Below are positions 57,879-64,000 of a DNA stretch of 64,000 nucleotides, one piece after another. Origin of the DNA: Pseudopyrenochaeta lycopersici (Eukaryota; Ascomycota; Dothideomycetes; Pleosporales; Pseudopyrenochaetaceae); NCBI GenBank assembly GCA_003313425.1, contig NHZP01000021.1:806001-870000 (forward strand). The letters run 5' to 3'. The notes below the pieces were generated by a model, which worked only from the letters and a program-made list of their open reading frames with translations, did no database searches and was not told the origin of the DNA. Made by a program: the position numbers and the translations under genes. The first letter of the stretch is position 1. Each line of letters starts with the position of its first letter.

Positions 57879-58178
57879 GATGAGATTGAATAGGTGCAGG
57901 AGATGAGATGAAAACTCGAATATGATTGAAGAAGGATGACTGCTACATCTTTAGTTGATGGGATACCGGATGGGGCGAGACCAGGGAGACAAGCGAGACC
58001 AAGAGTTACCTCGGAACCTGCCACGCGGGGTCCGGATACACGAAGAATCTCCGCACCATCCCCGTTACAAGAAGATACATAGACACGGCCTTAAATCGTG
58101 AACTTCGTTTAGATTAATATAGAGCATGATGAATATTAATTAGATGTAAAAACAGCCCTCCGGCTACATACTTGATAC
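57879..58178. other. Short intergenic, nothing seen
   Basis: About 300 bp holding the thioesterase promoter and the 3' end of the next minus-strand gene. Confidence 0.5.
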
Positions 58179-59226
58179 TCAGCCGATCGATCGTGTCGTC
58201 TCATAACTACTTTGATCATCTCTCTTACTCGATGTTATCACAACGTCCTTCTGTATCCTGATCTCCCTTATTTGATCCGCCATAGTGACCATTTCCACAT
58301 CGCTGTCCTGGCTCTCTTGCGGGCGCGCATTCTGGGCCGTCCTCGGTTGATGACGATTGCCAGAGACTCCATATCCTGACTCGTGTGTGGATGCGCCAGG
58401 AAGAGAGGAACGAAGCTGGTTCAAGATGGTGAATTCGGTACGTAGTTTGACAGCGTACACGGCAACCTTGTAGAAGCCCTGTAAGAAGAAGAATCCAGCG
58501 TAGCACAGTCCAATCAAACTACAATCTAAGATGATGATGAAGATGTTGACTTCGATAAGATGACGCAGGTTACGTCGGGTCGTCTTCCGATCGCTGCCCA
58601 GGAGGGTCATATTTTTCAAGTGGGCTGCGGTAGAGCGAATGTAGAGGAGACCGATCAGAGTCTCTTGGATGAAGAAAGCGGCAAGCTGAACCTTATCCCA
58701 AATAAGATTTACTCTTCCCAGCTTTTCGATCATCGTTGGGTATCGCTATCAGTGTTAGCAGGTAGCCGTTGTAATAGCACAGCGTACTTACAGCTATCAT
58801 GCCTAGAATAACTGTACCAAATCCAAAGATAGTCGAGTTGAAGATGATCATATACAGTACGTATCGGCCGATCTGCGCTTGCTTCAACACCAGGTTGAGG
58901 CGCGAGTAGAGAACGACAGACTGCGACACCACGTAGGTGCACCAGGTGATGTGTATGACCACAATGGAGCCATAGTCCTCCCAAATCTTGAAATCAGCCA
59001 AGGTAATAGCTATTGAGTGGATAATAATGCCCCAAGAGCACAACAAACAGGACCAAAAGTAGAGACTTCGACGCGTGCACCTGATGAGCAGACGGAAGTT
59101 GAGTTCGGCGCATAGGTACCATGCTATGCCCAAGAAGGCCGCCGCGGACATAGCAGTGGGAAGAGATGTGATAGCGATCTTCGGTAATTGCGCATCGCTA
59201 ATACCGGAAATCGTAGTGTCGCTCAT
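58179..59226 (-). CDS. Multi-pass fungal integral membrane protein (seven-helix type)
   Basis: Exon 1 is 59226-58792, the intron is 58746-58791 (GTAAGT...TGATAG, 46 nt) and exon 2 is 58745-58179; 333 codons plus stop. About seven hydrophobic segments: FLGIAWYLCAE, SLYFWSCLLCSWGIIIHSIAI, IVVIHITWCTYVVSQSVVLY, YMIIFNSTIFGFGTVILGMI, VQLAAFFIQETLIGLLYI, VNIFIIILDCSLIGLCYAGFF. The family is typical of Pezizomycotina and resembles uncharacterised rhodopsin-like/DUF7703-type proteins; function unknown. The cytosolic tail is polar (HQPRTAQNARPQESQDSDVE). The ATG at 59226 is preceded about 55 bp upstream by an ATATATG element on the same strand, which may be the TATA box. Confidence 0.75.
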
Positions 59227-60915
59227 GGTGAGGGTTGATGCATGTTAGCTAGAAGTTGGAAGGTACCAGTGGGTCGGATTTCATATATCTTCCAGCCTTG
59301 CCCCTTGCTACGAAGGATCAGAGATGACAATCATTATCGTGGGAGAAAGCCACCAAGGCTGGCTAGGTCGTCGTCCGGAGTGTCACAGAAGTGGAGGCGA
59401 GCAGACGGGCGGCCCAGTAATCCATGGTGCAGATGTCGTCGGACCAAACCCCAATCAAGCCTCCCGTGGTTCTAGTCACCTCCCAAGAGGAGGATGGAGC
59501 ACACGAGCAGTGTTCTTGCGCGATGGCTGATTCGGTAGTTTGGGTGACAGGGGTATATAAATGTCGCATTTAGGCGAGTGACATCCCGTACCCTGCGCAC
59601 TCGTTCGCAGATATGTATGAGGCGTGCACCAGCTGCGCAATAGCCCAGTCTTCCTCATGCTTTGCTTCGTAGGCCCTGGTTTCTTTCCAACGATAAAAGG
59701 TCCTTCGTCATCCACATGGCTTCCGAGACCCACGCTCATTCTGGAAGTACTTTCCCGTTAGAGACTGCATGCAGGATTCTGACAGTAGAACCATGAGGGA
59801 ACGTATGACACCAAATTTAACATAAGCGAATTTGTCACAAATGATGAAGAAATGAGGTCTCATCCATTTTGACATTGAAAAAGTCCGCGGAATAGATAAT
59901 CAGAGCGCATTACGAGACGCAAAAGGTACAGGCATTTGGAATCGATACGCACATCGGAACGTGATACATAGCTTCGGCCATCTACGATTGTATCCTGGGC
60001 CTCGACCCTGTTTTCTAGACCGTAGGCCTCCTCGAGGGAGATGAAATAGAGTAGGAATTTGAAGAGATACTCCAGAAAGGGAGTGACACTGCGACGCTGC
60101 ATCGCTAATGAACATTAGCGTGTGGTAGCTGCACTTGCTCGAGCCGGACCTTGCCGCTGATAATATCGCCGTTATCACCAGCTGCCGTGGGCGCATGTAT
60201 AAATACGTACGGCAATTACGGTTGGGCATGTGACAAAGGCCTTTCGCCAGATTCTCTCACATGTCGCTATTGCGCTGCGCACGACGAAATCCAGCACATG
60301 CTTTCGCCGGATATTGCTCCTGATAATCGATGCGTGAAGGCCCATATCATTGTGATCTTAACATAAAGACCTTGGCCAAATAGATACACTTCTTTTGGAA
60401 GGACTAGAGAAAATCGAAGATTCTAGAAGGATAGTGACAGGAGCATCTAGTGATGGGTGTCGGTCTAATACCGGTAGTATCATGTCTAGTGGGGGCGCAA
60501 CGGCGATGTTGTCGGCGAGAGAATGTTACCAGGTTAGCGGTGAGCCGCTCTCTGCACATACTGAATCGCTGGAGTTTGAAGGAGAAATTTTCATAAAGCT
60601 CTAATTAAAAGGTTTGCTGACCTAAGTTCTATGAATTCGTAATCATACTTGGATAGTTCGTGCTTTTGCTAGCTGTGCTAACTGTGAGACAATGCAGTCC
60701 ACATGTAGTGAAGGAGGCGGGTAGCCGATGGCTTTCGTATGTTTCTGGAACCTCATTAACCAGAGCCTACGGCCCCAGATCCAGAGTCCCTGTCCGATCA
60801 TGATTCGGAAATCATACTAGAGACATGTCCGTGCAGGCCTATATGCCGCGTTCCTTTCTCGATTGAAATCGACTTCATTCATCTTGTGTGCGCTTCTCAA
60901 ACAACCTAGCCGGAA
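59227..60915. other. Intergenic region with an unassigned TATA box
   Basis: About 1.7 kb. A strong TATATAAAT lies at about 59549-59557, but the ATG that follows on plus opens only 19 codons (MYEACTSCAIAQSS...) and no gene follows on minus either. Frames up to 109 codons near 60 kb are not recognisable. Confidence 0.45.
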
Positions 60916-61635
60916 TTACTTCTTGCCACTATCATCAGTGCTGCTAGTCATCATATCTTTCGCAACGCCAATCGTACCAATACTACCATTCTCTCTCCTG
61001 CTAAGAATCTTCTTGGGGCCCCAGGTTCCTGCCCTGCCACCCAGGTCAACTGCTCTATCCGTCTTTGGACGCTTTTCCTCAGCTCCGTTCTCTGTTTTGT
61101 CGTTCGCAGTACCAACAGTCTTCACCGACGGCTGGGCAAAAGTCGGTGTTGTCAGGCCACTGTTTCCACCACTCTTCCTGCCCTTTCCCTTCTTCCCGAT
61201 TCCTGTCTCAATCCAAAAGCCCCCTTCTCTATTGGTCTTGCGCTCCTCTTCCGCTCTTTCTCTTTTCAATCTTAATTCCTCGTCCCGCTCCCTGATCGCC
61301 TTGTCTCTTGCCTCGCGTCTAATCCTCTCCTCCTTCGCCCTGAGTTCTGCAGTCTGCTTCTCCTTGAACGCTCGTATGCGGGAATCGACTGCACGCCCTT
61401 GGGCTTCTTCAGCCTCCGTGATTGCATCCTGTTCAGCGCGGGCAGCGGCTACGGCGTCGGCATGGGCTTCAGCTTTGATGCAGGCCCAACAGGGGAAGTG
61501 CGATGGGCGCGGGCTAGGGTCTTCAGCGACGTTGCAGCAGACGATGTTGGAGAGGTAGCCCGGGCGGCACATTTCAAGATAACGGCGATCGCTGGTATGG
61601 TCGCATGTGTGCCATTTCCTCCAGTAGATGCACAT
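60916..61635 (-). CDS. Cys-rich N-terminus plus coiled-coil orphan protein
   Basis: 239 codons from the ATG at 61635. The N-terminal block MCIYWRKWHTCDHTSDRRYL, CRPGYLSNIVCCN and FPCWACIK is a Cys/His arrangement that recurs at the start of many small fungal proteins, and it decides the start; the open frame continues upstream without such sequence. Residues about 50-140 are a highly charged Glu/Arg/Ala/Lys coiled coil (RAEQDAITEAEEAQG, AKEERIRREARDKAIRERDEE). The C-terminal third is Gly/Lys/Ser-rich and disordered (GKKGKGRKSGGNSGL). Function unknown; no introns. A 231-codon open frame on the opposite strand is a shadow of its biased composition. Confidence 0.7.
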   Translation of the reverse strand: MCIYWRKWHTCDHTSDRRYLEMCRPGYLSNIVCCNVAEDPSPRPSHFPCWACIKAEAHADAVAAARAEQDAITEAEEAQGRAVDSRIRAFKEKQTAELRAKEERIRREARDKAIRERDEELRLKRERAEEERKTNREGGFWIETGIGKKGKGRKSGGNSGLTTPTFAQPSVKTVGTANDKTENGAEEKRPKTDRAVDLGGRAGTWGPKKILSRRENGSIGTIGVAKDMMTSSTDDSGKK

Positions 61636-62318
61636 GACGGCGTTGTGAGTTTGCGATGCTGAGTGTTTATTCACGTTCCAGGTGACATCTGGCGGCGAGA
61701 GTTCTCGAGGCGGATGAAGAGGCAACCGAAATTGAGAAGACCTGCCTGATCGGACGGCAAGGAGTGGTTCACCTCGACGATGACTTTTGACGTAGGACAA
61801 GAATACGCGACGTCAACGAGCGAGTAGCTGAGAAGTGAGGTTACACCGGATATGGAGGTGAAGGTGAGGTTTACCGCCTGCTATGATCTCATGTTGCAAG
61901 GCAGGCACGAGCTGATGTGACAACAAACAACTACCACGCTCGGGGAAGGAGTAAAGAAAATGCAGCACACCGTCTTCGATGACTCTCAATATTACTTCAC
62001 CCGTGTATAAGGTCCTATTACCGTCGTCTTCGGTCGTGCAAGAGCGCTGAAAATGTAGGGATTTCAAAGGTAGGAGCTTAGGAAGACTGTCGACTGAACG
62101 AGATGCAAATGTCATGAAATAATTGAGGGTATATCCACCACCATGGCTAGACTACGGAAATTCGTATCATACCTATATGATGCTAAAGGGTATCCAAACC
62201 GAAGCAACACCGAGAAACGGGCAGGGCCAGCTCGACCAAGTTCGAGCAACGCCATGTGATGAATTACCTATAATATGCACAAAGAAACAAGGCGACAGTG
62301 ACACAGGTCGTAGTGAAA
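61636..62318. other. Intergenic, nothing firmly supported
   Basis: About 680 bp. A 100-codon frame on minus from an ATG at 62115 has no recognisable motif and overlaps the expected promoter; it is not called. Confidence 0.45.
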
Positions 62319-63152
62319 TTATGCCTTTCCTCGTCGTCGGCGCATCTCTGACCGTGCTCCGCGATGTTCGACCTGAGTGATGCGGCTGCCACCCATCTCC
62401 TTGATCTTGTCGACGAGGGTGTCGGTTTCATCCAGCTCTTCGATATCATCGCCGCCGCCAATACTCTTGCCCATAAGCAAGACATTGGGTACCGTTCTTC
62501 TACCTGTTGATTTTGCCAACAGGTCCTGCAACTGCTGGCCGAGGGGATTTGTGTCGAGCTCGACTACGTAGGGTTCGGGTACGATGCGGTATTTTTCGAG
62601 GAGAATATGCTTCGCTTTCTTCGAGTGGGGGCAATAGGTTTTTGAGAAGATGATGACTGCATTTGGATTAGCGATCACGTATCGCGGGTAGGGCATGCGA
62701 AACATACTTGGGCTCCTCTTCAAGATGGCATTCAATTCCATTTCGACTTCATGGTCTTCTGGCGTCTCATTCTCCTTGACAATGGCCTGATCTCGTGGTC
62801 TCCCACCCTGCTGAGCAACACCAGGGACCTTGTCTCCGTCCAATTTCACTCTGCCGGCGACGCCTTTCTTGTCCTTTGCTGGTCCTTGTACAGAGTCCAT
62901 TACTGAGCTATATTTCTCTTCTGCGGCCCTTTTTGCTTGTTCTTCTGCAGCCTTCAGCCGCGACCCGACGCTCTCTGCGTCACGCTGTTTCGCGGCTTCC
63001 TCATACTGCCTCTCCTCCAGAGCTTGCTGTGTCTTGGTGTAAAAATCTGATGCCTGCGTTTGGTGTGCTCCTCTTGACATGTAGACTATAACAATGACTG
63101 TGATGACAACAAGAACGCCAAAAAGCCTCATGCGGCGTTGCGACGGCATCAT
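62319..63152 (-). CDS. Membrane-anchored monothiol glutaredoxin (Grx6/Grx7-like)
   Basis: A glutathione-dependent redox protein of the early secretory pathway, as known for yeast Grx6/7. Exons 63152-62708 and 62656-62319, total 783 nt, 260 codons plus stop. The 51-nt intron (62657-62707: GTATGT donor, GCTAATCC branch, GCAG acceptor) keeps the frame open if left in, so the unspliced reading gives a 277-residue form with 17 extra residues between KRSP and IIIFSK. Features: an N-terminal anchor (FGVLVVITVIVIVYM, residues about 11-25); a charged, Ala/Glu-rich stem; the thioredoxin-fold active site KTYCPHSKK, with Cys157 and Ser in place of the second Cys; a TVPNVLLMGKSIGG glutathione-binding segment; and a basic tail. 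Confidence 0.9.
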   Translation of the reverse strand: MMPSQRRMRLFGVLVVITVIVIVYMSRGAHQTQASDFYTKTQQALEERQYEEAAKQRDAESVGSRLKAAEEQAKRAAEEKYSSVMDSVQGPAKDKKGVAGRVKLDGDKVPGVAQQGGRPRDQAIVKENETPEDHEVEMELNAILKRSPSMFRMPYPRYVIANPNAVIIFSKTYCPHSKKAKHILLEKYRIVPEPYVVELDTNPLGQQLQDLLAKSTGRRTVPNVLLMGKSIGGGDDIEELDETDTLVDKIKEMGGSRITQVEHRGARSEMRRRRGKA

Positions 63153-64000
63153 AGCCAGTGAGATGTCGGTCGTGTGTGGGCGAGCGCAGTGCAGATTCGT
63201 GGATTATGCGATTGCTGAGCTCGTCAAGCTGGAACGGCGCCTAAAGTGGGCGAATGTGGCCACAAGATTGCTGTGCGAATTTGTGTTTGCCGACTCGAAT
63301 GCGCGGTAACGGTAGAGCTGGTTGATTAATGCGGCACGAGGGCTGATATAGCTGGGCGAGTAGGGCAAGCGAAGGCGATAAGTAGACGAACGTGCGCAGC
63401 GAGTTCAGCGAGCATGGAACGCTTTGCAGAGGTCAAATCTGGGTAAAGTGAAGACTAAAAGCTAAGTGGTGTATTTCCAAAGGCAGCGCGTCAGAGTGAA
63501 GTGTGTTGGCGAGTTATAGGAGCTGCTTTTGGCAGGAATGTGTAGATCCAGGCGACCGGCGTCATGCCGCTTTTCGTGCCTTCTCCACTTTATCCCTGTC
63601 ACTTGACTGCGCGCCGCTCCCTTTGATTCGCGATGTCCCGCCTGGTGCCTGCCAAACACCCGAGCCACAAGCCTCACATGTGGTCGACTGGACCGAATGT
63701 TTATTCATTGACTTCATTTCCGTGCTTCTTGTTGAGCAGAAGCACTACCAGAGCTGAACGCGGTTTGCTCAACCACAGGCACCCAGCGGAAAACGCGCCA
63801 TGGCGCCTTCAACCAAAGCTGCGAGCGAATATGACTGCCGTGCGGTACCACGGCACATTGAGGATTCGCCCCAATCCAATCTGCACCACCGTTCGGGGCG
63901 TGAGCTCGTATCTGGGCCCCTTACTTCTAATAGGCGCCACAGAATATCGGCTTGAACTACATTCGGGCGTGCGTGGAAGCGCGTGACTGGCGTGTTTAAT
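63153..64000. other. Window end, no firm gene
   Basis: The first part is the promoter of the glutaredoxin gene. On plus, an ATG at 63800 opens 51 codons (MAPSTKAASEYD...), and another frame runs at 63633-63986; neither has recognisable motifs. A gene starting beyond the window cannot be excluded. Confidence 0.4.

Noticed and set aside
60863..61558. 231-codon open frame on plus
   Set aside because: Antisense to the coiled-coil orphan; its Ser/Leu/Ala runs are the complement of Glu/Lys/Arg-rich codons.
1..64000. tRNA genes, rRNA genes and CRISPR arrays
   Set aside because: I looked for tRNA B-box-like GGTTCGAATCC words and regular spaced repeats and found none that fit; a dedicated scan could still find a tRNA I missed.

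Overview
This is a 64-kb piece of a filamentous ascomycete genome. Genes are split by short introns (about 45-125 nt, GT...AG, with CTAAC/CTGAC-like branch sites) and coding density is moderate. The protein families are typical of Pezizomycotina: PDR-type ABC transporter, rhodopsin-domain membrane protein, Zn2Cys6 regulator, NACHT-ankyrin receptor, F-box and BTB proteins, and a secreted DPP5. The mixture fits a Dothideomycete (possibly Pleosporales), but that is inference. I saw no tRNA, rRNA or CRISPR array.

Layout. 0-6.5 kb: the C-terminal end of a PDR/CDR-type ABC transporter, a seven-helix rhodopsin-domain protein and an aldehyde dehydrogenase, all on plus. 6.9-11.8 kb (minus): a large six-exon NLR-type receptor with a degenerate alpha/beta-hydrolase-like N-terminus, NACHT, ankyrin repeats and a Cys/His zinc-finger tail. 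14.2-20.4 kb (plus): secreted dipeptidyl-peptidase 5 followed by a PTR2/POT peptide transporter, a plausible capture-and-uptake pair for peptides. 23.2-25.9 kb: a Cys-rich F-box-like protein and a small secreted cysteine-rich protein with its own TATA box. 29.7-31.4 kb: a Zn2Cys6 transcription factor. 33.3-41.7 kb: a BTB/POZ protein and several orphan proteins. 42.5-44.3 kb (minus): a sugar-porter MFS transporter.

44.9-45.4 kb holds a TA-flanked miniature inverted-repeat element nested inside an older relative. Next comes an unusual gene (46.1-48.8 kb, minus): an N-terminal 'GFSLGD' helical domain of the kind found on fungal NLR-like proteins, a long acidic linker, and a complete Hsp40/DnaJ C-terminal substrate-binding region with no J domain. 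50.2-53.6 kb has a decayed F-box gene beside an intact, unrelated F-box gene. 53.7-56.1 kb has two spherulin-4 family genes in tandem, one of them membrane-anchored. 56.7-63.2 kb carries an acyl-CoA thioesterase, a multi-pass membrane protein, a Cys-rich coiled-coil orphan and a membrane-anchored monothiol glutaredoxin.

Coordinates, exon boundaries and splice phases were worked out by eye. Where exon lengths add up to a whole number of codons I say so. The strongest candidate for something new is the J-domain-less DnaJ-C / NLR-N-domain fusion. The degenerate hydrolase head of the NLR receptor, the nested MITE and the small secreted cysteine-rich protein come next.
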